From NCBI GenBank assembly GCA_951640165.1, contig OX621266.1, forward strand, positions 8,494,001 through 8,558,000: DNA of 64,000 nt. The letters run 5' to 3'. The stretch is from Pseudoips prasinana. Taxonomy: Eukaryota > Arthropoda > Insecta > Lepidoptera > Nolidae. This document shows, piece after piece, positions 25,201 through 30,969 of the stretch. The position numbers and the translations under genes were made by a program. The number at the start of each line of letters is the position of its first letter. Position 1 is the stretch's first letter. Below the pieces are notes generated by a model. It worked only from the letters and a program-made list of their open reading frames with translations. It was not told the origin of the DNA and ran no database searches.

Positions 25201-26084
25201 AGTTCCTGGAGATTTGTTGGTATTTTGTTACACATTCGGATATTCAGTCAGTCAAAAAAAGGATGACAGAAAGGAATACTTGAAGTATCGCTTTGATACA
25301 CCATGGCTCAATCTGGAAGAAATGTGCGAAATCAATCTCCTAATGAACATCGCTTTAAACGACGGTTGGTGAGAATCACTCAATATTAGCGTCGTCCGTT
25401 AGATACAGTGCTTGTTAGAGTGTTTCCTTGTAATATTTTCAGATAACTTAGAACTAGCATATACAATTTCCCAATTGACTTAATCTGGTGGCGTTTTGGT
25501 GGCGCTTAAGTGTGTCTCTGTAATGTAGAATGAATTGATAGTCGCAAATACTTTTCGTCTTTTATTTGCAAAAAGAAGATGGCTTTAGGAAACCTGGACT
25601 CACCGATAAGAGTAAGGGTATCCGGAGCGCTTTAATTGGTGATTTTTTGCCATTCATTCAATAGCATTTATTTTGGTTCTTACCTTGCTACCTTTAGCGC
25701 CAATAAAGCGTAAGCACTTCATGTGTAGAGTTCAAGTTTTGATGCGTTTTCCAAAGAAACATGGTATCTTTTTAATGAAACTTGTGTCGGTTTCCAAAAC
25801 ATCGATAGTTTCCCTAGTTTTTGAGAAGTCGTTTCCTCGGCGTTTTCCTCGAAAAGGTCGTAATCAGAAGGTTGTGATTTCAGGATTTCCCGTTCGCGGA
25901 CGGCAGCCCCATCGCGGAGCTGGCTTCGTTCTACCAGGAGTGCATGGCGCCGGCGTGGGACGCGGCTTGGGAGGCGCGGGAGCAGGCGCCGGGTGCGCTG
26001 GCTCGGCAGCTGCGCGCTTTCGAGGAGCAAGTGCCCGAGTTCGACGAAATGCTCGCCTCCATGCTCAGCGAAGATAGTCGCTGA
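1095..26084 (+). CDS. Atg13: ATG13 autophagy gene, six coding exons (genomic span)
   Basis: ATG13 is the regulatory HORMA-domain subunit of the ATG1/ULK1 kinase complex that starts autophagosome formation in the cytosol. Six exons join with consistent phases (0, 1, 2, 0, 0). The N-terminal half follows the known ATG13 HORMA order: a helix with TAQIVVQSR-like residues (here VAQIVVQSRQGKKI), then WFNLSIP, then TPAYKLSR, then TPIGTLTIEVVYR. The last exon ends in an acidic Glu/Phe-rich tail like other ATG13s. The product would be about 381 residues, short for the family because the disordered middle is small. The exons sum to 1145 bases; one base is missing for an open frame, and the shift lies in exon 2. 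Intermediate exons in the disordered middle could have been missed. The promoter is not visible. Confidence 0.85.
1661..1718. repeat. Hairpin: 27-bp inverted repeat with 4-bp loop
   Basis: The left arm 1661-1687 and right arm 1692-1718 are reverse complements with one mismatch. A second small inverted repeat (TGTAAGTGC / GCACTTACA) follows at about 1724-1752. Confidence 0.9.
1862..2030 (-). mobile_element. tRNA-derived SINE, family A
   Basis: On the minus strand the head reads TGTGGTGCAGCGGCTA (A-box-like) and GGGTTCAAGTCC (B box), followed by a tail shared with the copies at 9530 and 42225. This copy is in reverse orientation inside intron 1. Confidence 0.7.
2031..2936. other. AT-rich intron sequence, no gene
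   Basis: I see no coding similarity, terminal repeats or RNA gene here; it is part of ATG13 intron 1. Confidence 0.6.
2930..3380 (+). pseudogene. RTE-type LINE reverse transcriptase, C-terminal fragment
   Basis: The 2937-3203 frame reads YKSAVRPVLLYGNETWA, then EMRMLCWAGGVT, then RLRWYGHIMHR. This is the post-RT region typical of RTE-clade LINEs. The frame is lost after 3203, and only frameshifted traces of the C-terminus follow (MATRKRGRGI). It is a truncated, dead copy. Confidence 0.8.
3390..4182. other. AT-rich intron sequence, no gene
   Basis: Only short unsupported reading frames occur here; nothing was recognised. Confidence 0.6.
4492..4622. repeat. Short palindromic MITE
   Basis: The 34-bp ends are inverted copies (GATGCCAGCACATC at the left, GATGTGCTGGCATC at the right). 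A partial copy is at 28283-28360. Confidence 0.75.
4781..5109 (+). repeat. 5' LTR
   Basis: It begins TGTTATGAAG and ends GTGCGTAACA. A TATAAA-like box (AGTATAAATAGG) lies near 4974. Confidence 0.85.
5184..5486 (+). CDS. Unrecognised 100-codon ORF inside the LTR element
   Basis: A true ATG opens 75 bases after the 5' LTR and the frame runs to TAG at 5486. The product is charged and has no motif I recognise (DRTFINLENYDLTWDGG in the middle). Position suggests a gag remnant, but sequence does not prove it. A second ATG frame starts at 5134 and is soon closed. Confidence 0.3.
   Translation: MNQTALLIKRDFFFLRRRVGSINNVYNKKQHVSRVHKIDQLGDVYNWDDTDRTFINLENYDLTWDGGKKMLRVTFPLSTDYADKLEHMLARIKDDKDTIT
5930..6048 (+). 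pseudogene. Gypsy RNase H fragment
   Basis: The frame reads HYHSYELKTLVVVQSLKHF, then YLIGFKVKVIAD, the RNase H core of Ty3/gypsy pol, and stops at TAG 6046-6048 where another repeat begins. Flanking pol sequence is frameshifted. Confidence 0.65.
6046..6320. repeat. Dispersed repeat starting TAGCTGTGCCCCGCGG
   Basis: The left edge (TAGCTGTGCCCCGCGGTTTT) is a start common to dispersed insect repeats (from memory). It cuts into the gypsy RNase H frame, and the tail contains ACATACATACAG and ACAGACAAAAAA. Confidence 0.45.
6572..7179 (-). pseudogene. Gypsy integrase fragments, minus strand
   Basis: 6934-7179 reads CVNSCLQCAFNK (zinc-binding half), then LHADHLGPF, the first catalytic Asp region. 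6572-6883 reads NAIASPRSNGQVQQVSRTL, where a catalytic Glu is expected near QVQQ and is not seen. The two pieces are out of frame with each other. They lie opposite in orientation to the neighbouring gypsy pieces at 5930 and 7358. Confidence 0.6.
7400..7729 (+). pseudogene. Gypsy integrase C-terminal domain fragment
   Basis: The frame reads KLNSLYTGPYKVYKADYSLDR, then IGSIKGMKGYRKLSAIVRGE, the GPF/Y module of gypsy integrase (GPY here). It ends at TAG 7727-7729 in a TCAAAA-repeat tail that belongs to the next LINE. Confidence 0.6.
7690..8200 (-). mobile_element. LINE 3' end, minus strand
   Basis: 7982-8185 on the minus strand encodes a LINE C-terminus (FKSETKSCLILKAYYPVNDYL). Downstream in its sense direction is an A/T-rich UTR that ends in a TTTTGA microsatellite tail near 7690. 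Similar tails occur in CR1/L2/Jockey-like LINEs. Confidence 0.55.
8345..8758 (-). pseudogene. LINE reverse transcriptase C-terminal fragment
   Basis: Minus strand 8372-8638 reads RSHLKSVLKLPIH, then AGRLWNSLPPNIRNSKT, the end of many insect LINE ORF2 proteins. Upstream in another frame (to 8758) LERLQNLCIRFVFGL is visible, so there is a frameshift near 8640. The 5' end is truncated. Confidence 0.7.
8969..9091 (+). mobile_element. SINE family B, 3' part only
   Basis: This matches the 3' half of the SINE at 36713-36955 almost base for base (TCGCCTGGTACCCATAGTAC and onward); the tRNA-like head is missing. Confidence 0.75.
9107..9280. repeat. 25-bp minisatellite
   Basis: About seven units of roughly 25 bp, GTGTGATTTGGGATACATA then AAAGCT, with small variants (GGTATGGG, TAGAAG). 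Confidence 0.9.
9530..9712 (+). mobile_element. tRNA-derived SINE, family A
   Basis: The A-box-like GTGGCGCAGCGGTTAAGA and B-box-like GGTTTGATTCTC are followed by a body shared with 1862-2030 (minus), 34507 and 42225. The end has CACAGGGATTTAATTCC. Confidence 0.75.
9930..10258 (+). repeat. 3' LTR
   Basis: Same length as the 5' LTR and no difference found by eye; followed by the ATAC target duplication. Confidence 0.85.
10890..11174 (-). repeat. Errantivirus 3' LTR
   Basis: Near-identical to the 5' LTR; preceded in element sense by a polypurine tract. Confidence 0.85.
11175..11188 (-). other. Polypurine tract
   Basis: Minus strand CTTCGGGGGGAGG abuts the 3' LTR start. Confidence 0.6.
11201..12829 (-). 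pseudogene. Errantivirus Env, baculovirus F-like, one internal stop
   Basis: This is a membrane fusion protein of the F type found in errantiviruses and baculoviruses. The reading from ATG 12829 has one TAA at 12704-12706. Soon after comes a furin-type RNKR followed by a GLIDG fusion-peptide start, then a helical region. A membrane segment lies near residue 370 of the long 436-codon frame (11201-12511). A tail of about 60 residues follows. No signal peptide is visible at the 12829 start; in this group a spliced leader may supply it. As written the protein would be truncated after about 40 residues. It overlaps no other ORF and lies directly after pol. Confidence 0.85.
12841..13677 (-). pseudogene. 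Errantivirus pol: integrase catalytic core and C-terminus
   Basis: The frame has the DDE-type core: Asp in TIVDAFSKYAQ, Asp in VTDGGPEF and Glu in NGIVERFHS. A basic C-terminal region follows. It is one frame off from the upstream pol segment, with the break close to 13678. The stop lies just before the Env start. Confidence 0.85.
13679..15253 (-). pseudogene. Errantivirus pol: RT second half, RNase H, integrase zinc domain
   Basis: The frame contains the RT YLDD box (LVYLDDIIVFS), RNase H residues (TTDASNFAIGAVLSQ, then TDHRPLQW), and an HHCC integrase zinc domain ending in CSICGQAK. A TAG at 15257-15259 separates it from the first RT half in the same frame. The frame ends near 13679, where the integrase continues in another frame. 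Confidence 0.85.
15257..15991 (-). pseudogene. Errantivirus pol: RT first half
   Basis: The frame shows PIWVVPKK and then a catalytic Asp in YFTTLDLASGFYQ. It ends with GLKNSPSTF at the TAG 15257-15259, inside a normally continuous RT motif. It is in a different frame from the protease segment upstream; the change is near 15985. Confidence 0.85.
15970..16531 (-). pseudogene. Errantivirus pol: protease segment
   Basis: LLIDTGANQSFIS at about 16405-16443 is the aspartic protease active site. A TGA at 16225-16227 interrupts the frame, which resumes as 15970-16179. It lies between gag and RT, as expected. Confidence 0.75.
16506..16835 (-). CDS. Gag-pol linker ORF, Tyr/Asp-rich
   Basis: From ATG 16835, 109 codons include a DYYDYPEYDYECYE stretch. 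It overlaps the gag end by four bases and lies one frame off, so it is probably the start of pol before the protease. Its own end is one frame off from the protease, which suggests another frame break at about 16520. Confidence 0.45.
   Translation of the reverse strand: MSGVSHFVPKPLPRPVTGHDWTRHGNPPPTNYFKTREMNMNEFDFYDYYDYPEYDYECYETPYLETTYEPLYDQQVCSNYVPAFVEDPQEEVTTESQDFQIAQKSDKPK
16832..17752 (-). CDS. Errantivirus Gag
   Basis: This is the structural capsid protein. The first ATG is at 17750-17752 (LVDQVYKALRLLPEFDGNPN follows); the open frame extends to 17917 without an ATG. The LPEFDGNP and RFVHLCDQL region is typical of errantivirus Gag. There is no CCHC zinc knuckle; a Pro/Asn/Arg-rich tail is present instead, as usual in this group. 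No break is seen inside it. Confidence 0.8.
   Translation of the reverse strand: MSVDLVDQVYKALRLLPEFDGNPNVLTRFVHLCDQLVLQFVQADPAYQLSNLALLNGILNKITGHAARTINSNGIPENWEGIKNALINNCSDQRDETALYNDLALLNQRHLSPQEFYEKCQSLFSTIMTYVTLHETVPTTIEAKRALYKKLTLQAFVHGLKEPLGSRIRCMRPDTIEKALEFVHEEVNTLYLQQRNDHLPERRMQSTSSFDTYSNANKTFNLPPMRPFNMLPPNNNLPGTSKPTGFQQPRPMQVWRPQMPFNRGPTRTQQMFSAPPSNNRPQSNVFRMPQQRPGYTPHNNGLIISL
18149..18162 (-). other. Primer binding site candidate
   Basis: Minus strand TGGCGCAGACACGG directly follows the 5' LTR. TGG pairs with a tRNA CCA end, and TGGCGCAG is the form used by many errantiviruses. Confidence 0.6.
18162..18444 (-). repeat. Errantivirus 5' LTR
   Basis: In element sense it starts TGTTACACATAGCC and ends CGTAATT. 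Confidence 0.85.
18449..18895. other. AT-rich intron sequence with a LINE-like tail
   Basis: The stretch at about 18465-18500 (AATAATCTTTATTGTACACA) looks like the reverse complement of a LINE 3' end with AATAAA. Nothing coding is recognised. Confidence 0.4.
18896..19230. repeat. Partial copy of the 32.8-kb MITE
   Basis: Much of this stretch matches 32940-33199 (TTCACCTAA, then GTTTATCTAA, then TTAGGGTTTGAGCTCA, then CTCCTCGGC). The left terminal repeat is missing. Confidence 0.65.
18913..18991. repeat. Hairpin: 37/38-bp inverted repeat, 4-bp loop
   Basis: Left arm 18913-18949 and right arm 18954-18991 match except for one extra base. The related repeat near 32955 has only one arm. Confidence 0.9.
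19393..19728 (+). CDS. Atg13: ATG13 exon 2, with internal frameshift
   Basis: The acceptor AG is at 19391-19392. The first codons read FNLSIPDEPAVTE, which joins the exon 1 Trp to give the conserved WFNL. The reading continues through VLCIEIALHTADGHDMVLELW, then hits TGA at 19594. Homology resumes one frame back, with AVYYRMSVMLKS and then SRITPAYKLSR. The change of frame lies between about 19543 and 19590 and equals one lost base. The donor GTGAGG follows at 19729. GC content is far above the surrounding intron. A sequencing or assembly error in the GC-rich patch is as likely as a real mutation. Confidence 0.85.
19808..19964 (+). CDS. Atg13: ATG13 exon 3
   Basis: The acceptor AG is at 19806-19807 and the donor GTGAGA at 19965. 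The split codon with exon 2 gives LGE followed by RRRVIKVSELHTPIGTLTIE. This is the last beta-strand part of the HORMA domain, where other ATG13s have a very similar TPxGTxT stretch. Intron 2 is only 79 bases, in contrast to the giant intron 1. Confidence 0.85.
20160..20580 (-). pseudogene. RTE-type LINE 3' end
   Basis: Minus strand 20329-20514 reads MNRVMFGVSLRNPIRN, then RRRTKVSDIARRITKLKWQGTGHLARR. This is the end of RTE/BovB-like ORF2 proteins. Downstream is CACTGCTGGACAAAGGCCT on the plus strand, a 3' UTR motif of such LINEs in Lepidoptera (from memory). It lies in ATG13 intron 3. Confidence 0.8.
20836..22479 (+). mobile_element. Tc1/mariner element, apparently intact
   Basis: The ends are inverted copies (CACTCGCGAGCAACC at 20836, GGTTGCTCGCGAGTG ending at 22479). 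Similarity between the ends continues for about 170 bp with changes. TA dinucleotides flank it at 20834-20835 and 22480-22481. It is 1644 bp long with one uninterrupted transposase gene, and it lies in ATG13 intron 3. Confidence 0.9.
21169..22200 (+). CDS. Tc1-family transposase, DD34E
   Basis: This 343-residue protein cuts and pastes its own element in the nucleus. It has an N-terminal pair of helix-turn-helix units (about residues 5-110: LSQRAIAAQLHLSQSSVSR, then a second HTH with SEWTVRRRL), joined by a basic linker. The catalytic core has Asp150 (FTDECRM), Asp245 (MHDNARCH) and Glu280 (SPDMNPIEHLWDE). Thirty-four residues separate the last two, the Tc1 pattern. Length and motifs are complete, and there is no stop or frameshift. 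The ATG at 21169 is the first in frame with the HTH domain. Confidence 0.95.
   Translation: MDTTPEEAAQVVALLQQGLSQRAIAAQLHLSQSSVSRVYRRFQETGAFNRRPRTSRHRCTSERDDRFIASTSLRNRHLTGVDVQQELRRVRQVAVSEWTVRRRLKEANLTPKRPATGPKLTAGHRQARLQFAREHLNWSVAQWRSVLFTDECRMCLHGSDRRGRVYRRPGERFAQCCFAETVAYGGGSCMMWAGISLEGKTELVFVPGGGRGGGLTADRYITDILLDHVVPYAGFVGEDFVLMHDNARCHTARVTRQFLQEVELRTMDWPALSPDMNPIEHLWDELKRRVRARNPVPSSVDELKTALLEEWDGIPQENVKKLIRSMKNRLRDVIRARGGNTKY
22560..22740 (+). CDS. Atg13: ATG13 exon 4, disordered middle
   Basis: The acceptor AG is at 22558-22559, and the first base completes the split Arg codon from exon 3. The product is charged and then Ala/Pro/Ser/His-rich, with a short duplicated HSAP motif. This matches the low-complexity linker after the HORMA domain; GAFVDE may be the conserved GAFV block near the C-terminal half. 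The donor is GTCGCT, a weak non-consensus site at 22741. The Tc1 right end lies only 80 bases upstream of this exon. Confidence 0.65.
23140..23210 (+). repeat. tRNA-like SINE trace before ATG13 exon 5
   Basis: GGGTTCATATCCTC resembles a B box, and AACGATAGCGTGTTCAACCG precedes it. Only this stretch is visible, so it may be chance. Confidence 0.25.
23231..23326 (+). CDS. Atg13: ATG13 exon 5
   Basis: This 96-base, phase-0 exon lies between AG at 23229-23230 and a strong GTGAGT donor at 23327. The sequence is Arg/Ala-rich and ends in GLM. Joined to exon 6 this gives LM-DFPFAD, which resembles the conserved VMIDFKPAF-like motif of other ATG13s. A later acceptor at 23250 would also keep the frame. 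Support is the phase, the GC content and the junction motif rather than direct homology. Confidence 0.55.
23330..23870. other. ATG13 intron 5, first part
   Basis: No recognisable feature; a 110-codon frame at 23477-23809 has no similarity I know and a low-complexity AT-rich composition. Confidence 0.5.
23872..25235 (-). pseudogene. IS630/Tc1-like DDE transposase, dead
   Basis: On the minus strand the N-terminal part (24801-25235) has KTVSKITKGGKGAASTSKKI, then DDFEQCAIRHKIH and PTLTKLL. The core (24138-24770) has Asp in VYLDESYIHA, Asp in VVMDNAFYY and Glu in NPIELIW. A stop (TAA) lies between the two parts near 24800, another follows LKA at about 24138, and one more occurs in the acidic tail. 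That tail runs on to about 23872. The family is common in insect genomes. It is inserted antisense in ATG13 intron 5. Confidence 0.8.
25236..25880. other. ATG13 intron 5, last part
   Basis: No gene; the polypyrimidine tract and AG at 25882 belong to the exon 6 acceptor. Confidence 0.5.
25884..26084 (+). CDS. Atg13: ATG13 exon 6, C-terminus and stop
   Basis: The acceptor at 25882-25883 follows a good pyrimidine tract. The product starts DFPFADGSPIAELASFYQEC and ends with an acidic tail containing FEEQVPEFDEML, then TGA. Other ATG13s end in the same layout: an LGTFYREF-like segment, then a Glu-rich segment with REFDAFVETL. The C-terminus of ATG13 is known to bind FIP200 and ULK1. Confidence 0.75.
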   Translation, partial: DFPFADGSPIAELASFYQECMAPAWDAAWEAREQAPGALARQLRAFEEQVPEFDEMLASMLSEDSR

Positions 26085-26567
26085 GTCCCGTCGGCGTGCT
26101 GGGACCAGTGCGAGCAACAAACGAGATTCGTTGGATTAGTTTACTAGTTCGTCGGTAGTACCCGATCGGTATTTTGACGACATCCAGCGTCATTTTTCTC
26201 GAGCCAGTTCCAAAGTGCATTTTATAAACAAAATTTACGAATCGTACGAAATACTCCGAGTAAGGAACGGGCCTTGTTGTACTGCCGGACTGCGGGCGGC
26301 GCGCACCGACATCGCGCCTCCGCCTGGCGCCAGCCTTTGTTCGGGGGGGACTGATAGCGTCGAATGGGTGTCCTCAAGTCATCAGTAAGTTTGTATGAGA
26401 CGACAACTCATACATGCGTACATTCGCATGTAGGATCGAAATTAATTTGGATTATTGGAACGAAGTTCCTTATCGCGCGTTGTGAAAGGAGGCTAGACGG
26501 AAAAAATCTTACGAAAAGCTGTCACGACACTTTTTGCAGTTGTGCGACGTACGCATATTTCTCTATC

Positions 26568-26571
<4 letters not shown>

Positions 26572-26604
<33 letters not shown>
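26572..26604. repeat. (TC)n microsatellite
   Basis: About 16 perfect TC units lie in the presumed ATG13 3' UTR. Confidence 0.95.
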
Positions 26605-26607
<3 letters not shown>

Positions 26608-26703
26608 AGAAAGCAAGTCAGATATTTTCATTTTTATTTTGCATTGAACAGTGTGGTGTCGCGACGATTATTTTTTTTGAGTGTATACAAGTTTTATGTA
26701 CAT

Positions 26704-26709
26704 AATAAA
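26704..26709 (+). promoter_or_regulatory. AATAAA polyadenylation signal candidate
   Basis: This is a canonical AATAAA 620 bases after the ATG13 stop, followed by a T/G-containing stretch. It is the first such signal downstream. Confidence 0.45.
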
Positions 26710-27731
26710 TAATAAGAAATAATTTCGTTCCATCCGGGTGTCCCTTGACACCTCTCAAGTTTTATGTGTACTTAACTATATTTTTTATTCGTTTGTAAAA
26801 CAACACAAAGTAGTCGCTCCCCTCCATTCGATTAATTGATAGTGGATCCCCCCAAATTCGTCGACGCTTTCGTTTCGGTTCGAAAATGCCGGTCTTCGAA
26901 GAAACAAAGCCAACGGCCTTGCTTTACCGGGTTTCATTTTCTTACCGAGTGTAGTCGTGCGTTGTTAATACCCGACGACAACGTGGGGTGTGCGGCGCCC
27001 CGCCCGCAGCCGCTACAACCCACTACTATGACAAGGCCCTTTCTGTTTCGTCTTCTAGAAATAAATATACCCGGGGCAGGCACCGACTCGCCTCCCAGTA
27101 GAATAGAGAATAATAAACATAATCATAATCACGTCCGTTTTGTACAAAAGCCGTGCAGTTAGCCGGCCGCTACACGGCTCACCTACCGACTTCAGAAAGG
27201 AAGGAGGTTCTCAATTCGATTTTTTAAATTTTCATATATGTACCGTCGTTTGTGAGCCAATTTCGATTATTTTTTGTATGGCAATAAGCTTGCGGGCGAG
27301 TGTTGTGATCCCATGTGTTATGTTTTATAGTTCTGTTTAAATTAGGATCGATTGATCGGATTTAAAATGGAAAGTGTTGGGTGTCGTTGAAGAAAATATA
27401 TAATAACTAAATGGGGTCGAATAACATAACACTGAGGTGAGATCCAACTTAATAGCAATAATTACGTAAAATCGTTTCTACTTTGTTCACATGACTTCAA
27501 ATGTTATAATTTAGTGTATTGGTCAAATTATGCAACAACATCTTTGGTATAATATAACATTTCCTGTGTAAAAATGTCCATGTGTAAAGAAGCAACAGGT
27601 TATTTGAGCCCTACACTCTAGTTGAATTGCTTTTTGCATTATAGTTTGGACGCGCGCATGTTATCTAACAATAATCTCAGATCAACTAAACTCGTTAAGA
27701 TGGAACTCTGCCAACAAAGAAATGAAGCCGG

Positions 27732-27850
27732 TCGAAACTACGCCTTGCCGTATGCATACACAGTTACACGCACACACGTTATCGAAACTACGCCTTGCCG
27801 TATGCATACACAGTTACACGCACACACGTTATCGAAACTACGCCTTGTCT
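27732..27850. repeat. 50-bp tandem duplication
   Basis: Two full 50-bp units beginning TCGAAACTACGCCTTGCCG at 27732 and 27782, plus a partial third at 27832. Confidence 0.95.
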
Positions 27851-27916
27851 TGTCAGTCAAACTATCGCAGCACGTCGATCAAAACGCCATCAAAATATCA
27901 ATATATTTATGTAAAA

Positions 27917-28277
27917 ATGCCGAATTGTGTTGTGAAAGGGTGCAAACACCAAATATCTGTTATAGCTTCAAATATCTGCTTGTAACGATTTCAATGCTAC
28001 AATTAAAAAAGAAATTGTATGTCAGTTTACCTGACTATTGAGCAATATTAGTTATTATATTGGTTCTATCTTCCATTATTAAAGTGTGAGGATTTGATAA
28101 ATATTTTAGAAACTAAGTAATTGTATAATTATTTACCGCTTTACTTTTTTAGATTTCCAAATCAATATATAAAATAAGAATGGGTTGCACTAATTCGTGA
28201 TAGTCTGCAGGAACAATCATGGCAACCGACTAGCCGCAGCGTGCTCTGTTCGGTTCATTTTAATAGCGACCATTTGC
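27917..28277 (+). pseudogene. THAP zinc-finger domain remnant, split in two
   Basis: ATG 27917 opens MPNCVVKGCKHQ, the start of a THAP C2CH finger (C-x4-C). About 170 bases later, after TTTTTTAG at 28151, RFPNQYIK, then WVALIRD, then SVLCSVHFNSDHL gives the second half with C-x2-H. An in-frame TAA follows YIK, so it is dead as read. THAP domains occur in host genes and in P-element-type transposases; which one this was cannot be told. A MITE fragment follows directly at 28283. Confidence 0.65.
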
Positions 28278-28282
28278 ACAGA

Positions 28283-28360
28283 CGCCAGCACATCCAGCTA
28301 CCCAATCTGACAAATTACTTTTAAAGATTTTCAAATTTATCACATCAGATAATGTACATA
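28283..28360. repeat. Partial MITE, same family as 4492-4622
   Basis: It shares GCCAGCACATCCAGCT, CCCAATCTG and the AGATTTTCAA-TTTATCACAT stretch with the reverse complement of 4550-4622. Confidence 0.7.
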
Positions 28361-28599
28361 GACCTCAGCCAACCTCCTGAGTATTTACACAAATACATAA
28401 TTAAATACGTATAAAACAAATCAAATGAAATCAAATTCATTTTCTGTACATAGGTTATGAATATAGGTGATATTGATAATAAAATAAAGTACATCCATGT
28501 TCTGCCTGTTGGGCATACAAAATTATATAAATAAATAAACACTACTACACTGTACTTTTATGCATGCACTTATTATTAAACCACACTACAATTTTAAAC

Positions 28600-28870
28600 C
28601 ACTTTAATTGTACAATAAATAATAATATAAAATGTCAAAATTAATCTTAAATTGTATGTCATACTTAAATATTTAAAATGAAAATGTCATAATAATTATC
28701 TATAAATTGAACTTGTCAATAAGATAGTCCTTTACACTATAATATGCTTTTTTTATAAGGAAACTTTAATTTATTTTTAAAATGTTGTAAATTGGAACAA
28801 TTTAATATTTCCCCTGGAAGATGGTTGCATATGCGTGGTGCCATACAAAAAACACTAAAAACAAGTTCTC
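28600..28870 (-). pseudogene. LINE C-terminus and 3' UTR fragment
   Basis: The minus strand reads NKLKFPYKKSIL and then, after a frame break, SVKDYLIDK, similar to the end of the LINE at 7982-8185. Confidence 0.45.
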
Positions 28871-28879
28871 CCATTTGAC

Positions 28880-30120
28880 ACTCTCCTATTTATTAAAACG
28901 CACACCAAAATATACCCGGTAATGTTTTTTTTTAAACACTTCTCATTTACTTTCCTCTACCGCACTACTTTTTGACCACACTTCGCGTCAGAATTATAGA
29001 TCAGGACCCGTGTTATAAATGACTCCCTATCCGAAATGTTAGCGGAACATGCATTTCGTACAGTGGGTACACCTTACGAATCAAGCAATGTATGGAGATA
29101 TATTATGCTTTCGGTAAAATGTATGATACCAAGTAATTTAGAATAAAGACCCAAGACTATCGTTCTATCATGTGATAACGTTATTGGATAACTTTTATAA
29201 TTGGTACTTTATTAATGATATTGTTATTGGGCAATGTTAATAATTGGTGACGTGTGATTTTCGTAATATTGTATTCGGTAATTTGAATGATGATGACAAC
29301 ACCGGCACACGCACCACATGTATAGAAGCCGACGTCACTTTGTAGTTCAATACGTTCCATCTTAACTTTCTTATTTGATCTGAGATAATAATAAATAATA
29401 TAAAGATACCATTCTACGAGATATATATAAATAGTAAAATGAGTGAGTAAATGTGTCTTAGAATGTGCGGCCGTTCATTAATATTTGTACATTGTAAAAT
29501 TAATTGACGTCGCTCGCCACAGTTGGGCGCCACAGTTGGTTGCCACAGTTGGTTGCGCTACTGTAGGGTGACCACTAGTTTGACTGGTTGAGGTTATATT
29601 GATATTTAATAGTTACGTCGAATATTGTATATAAATGTATAATGCAAATTAATGTCGGTAAACCCTTGTCATCCAACGAGCATGCGGTGTACGCGTGCCG
29701 CAAGGGCCGCAAGGGCCGCACTCGTTGTGTGAGGGGGACCATCATTGGGAACGGAAGACTGCTTGAGATGTCGAATGGCGTCGTCACATGAGTGATATAT
29801 GAACATGTTTCTATGTGAAAACTTTGAATTTTATATATACTTATATACTCTGTATTAGCTTTTTATATAAATGTTGCTCTAGCTATTGAGTTTATTTAAA
29901 AATTCTACTGTTGTTTTGGAATTAAATTGTATACCAGAATGTATCATGTACGATATCGTTAATATTGAGAGCGTTAGTGTGCGTACGACGACTGTATATC
30001 ATATATTATATTATGCTTAAATGTTTTGTTTGATGGCGGTCGGTTTTTATCTGCCTCCGCTTGTCTTCTATTTGCGATTGGTATCCACACCAACGCAGTT
30101 GACAGGGGTAGGCAGGGTAC
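28880..30120. other. No gene seen
   Basis: AT-rich sequence. A CACAGTTGG(T/G) triplet repeat lies at 29518-29558 and a duplicated CAAGGGCCG at 29700-29716. No coding similarity. Confidence 0.5.
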
Positions 30121-30127
30121 ACCTAGT

Positions 30128-30400
30128 AATAAATAAAACAAACTTTATTGTACACATCATTATAGCTAAATAAGTCCACTGCTGGACAAGCCTCCCTCAA
30201 GAATCGTCTTGGGGGGATGTGCCATAATCGCCACGCTTGGCAGGCGGGTTGGCGATCGCAGTAAGATGGTCATAGTAATCAGTAGGAAGCTCCTGCCCGT
30301 ACTCTGGTAGATATTCCCTCGGGTCGACTTCTACGCCCCCCACGGGATGAGATGGGGTGATGATATTCTGATTCCGATATTTGTCGCCGTCACCACACAG
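30128..30400 (-). pseudogene. Minus-strand 3' end of an unclassified retroelement
   Basis: On the minus strand a frame reads YGQELPTDYYDHLTAIANPP and stops at TGA, followed by a UTR ending GTACAATAAAGTTTG. The layout (coding end, short UTR, AATAAA) fits a LINE 3' end; I do not recognise the family. Confidence 0.35.
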
Positions 30401-30683
30401 CAGATATTGTACACATAAGAGGACATTTGACTTATATTGAGTGTAAACACAAAACCATCACACATGCGGACCTCTATTTAAGAGACAAGCGCCTGGAAAT
30501 GTTGTACAGAATATAACTATATACGTTATTTACTTTTATTGTATGAGAGCAAATCTAATAACAATCTTTACCTTATACACCTAATTATGGATGAAATAAA
30601 TGTAAGTATATTATATTTACTTGTACTGTTTAATTGAATCATGGGAGAAATTTATAAAATAATAATGCATCTAAAGAAATGAA

Positions 30684-30960
30684 TATATAAAAGCGAGAGT
30701 TGCCACGTCAGTACATAGGTTGTTGTTATGTTGTTGTGGTTGACATTAGATTAGCCCGCTCTCGTGCTGCTGTTGAGCGAGGCGAGCTGACCGCGCGGTG
30801 GCGCAGTCGTGGGCACGGTATTAGTAGTAGTATAAAGGCTGACGGGCAAACCTGGCTCACTCGACCTCCGCCCAAAGTACATGTCAACGTGACTCCCCTA
30901 CCGTGCCCGGCGCGGCTACCTCTCGTGGAGAGTATTATCCGGTGAAAATAGCCCCCTCTC
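30684..30960. other. GC-rich island of unknown role
   Basis: It is clearly GC-richer than its surroundings, with several CpGs, and follows TATATAAAAG at 30685. An 81-codon frame (30700-30945) has no similarity I know. It could be a promoter or part of an unrecognised LTR. Confidence 0.25.
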
Positions 30961-30969
30961 ATTCTCATC

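Larger units (their letters stand above)
26085..26730 (+). other. ATG13 3' UTR candidate
   Basis: The sequence runs from the stop codon past a (TC)n tract to the AATAAA at 26704. No other gene starts here. A longer 3' UTR reaching the AATAAA near 27110 is possible. Confidence 0.5.

Noticed and set aside
25719..26120. Minus-strand 133-codon ORF
   Set aside because: It is antisense to ATG13 exon 6 and has no independent support.
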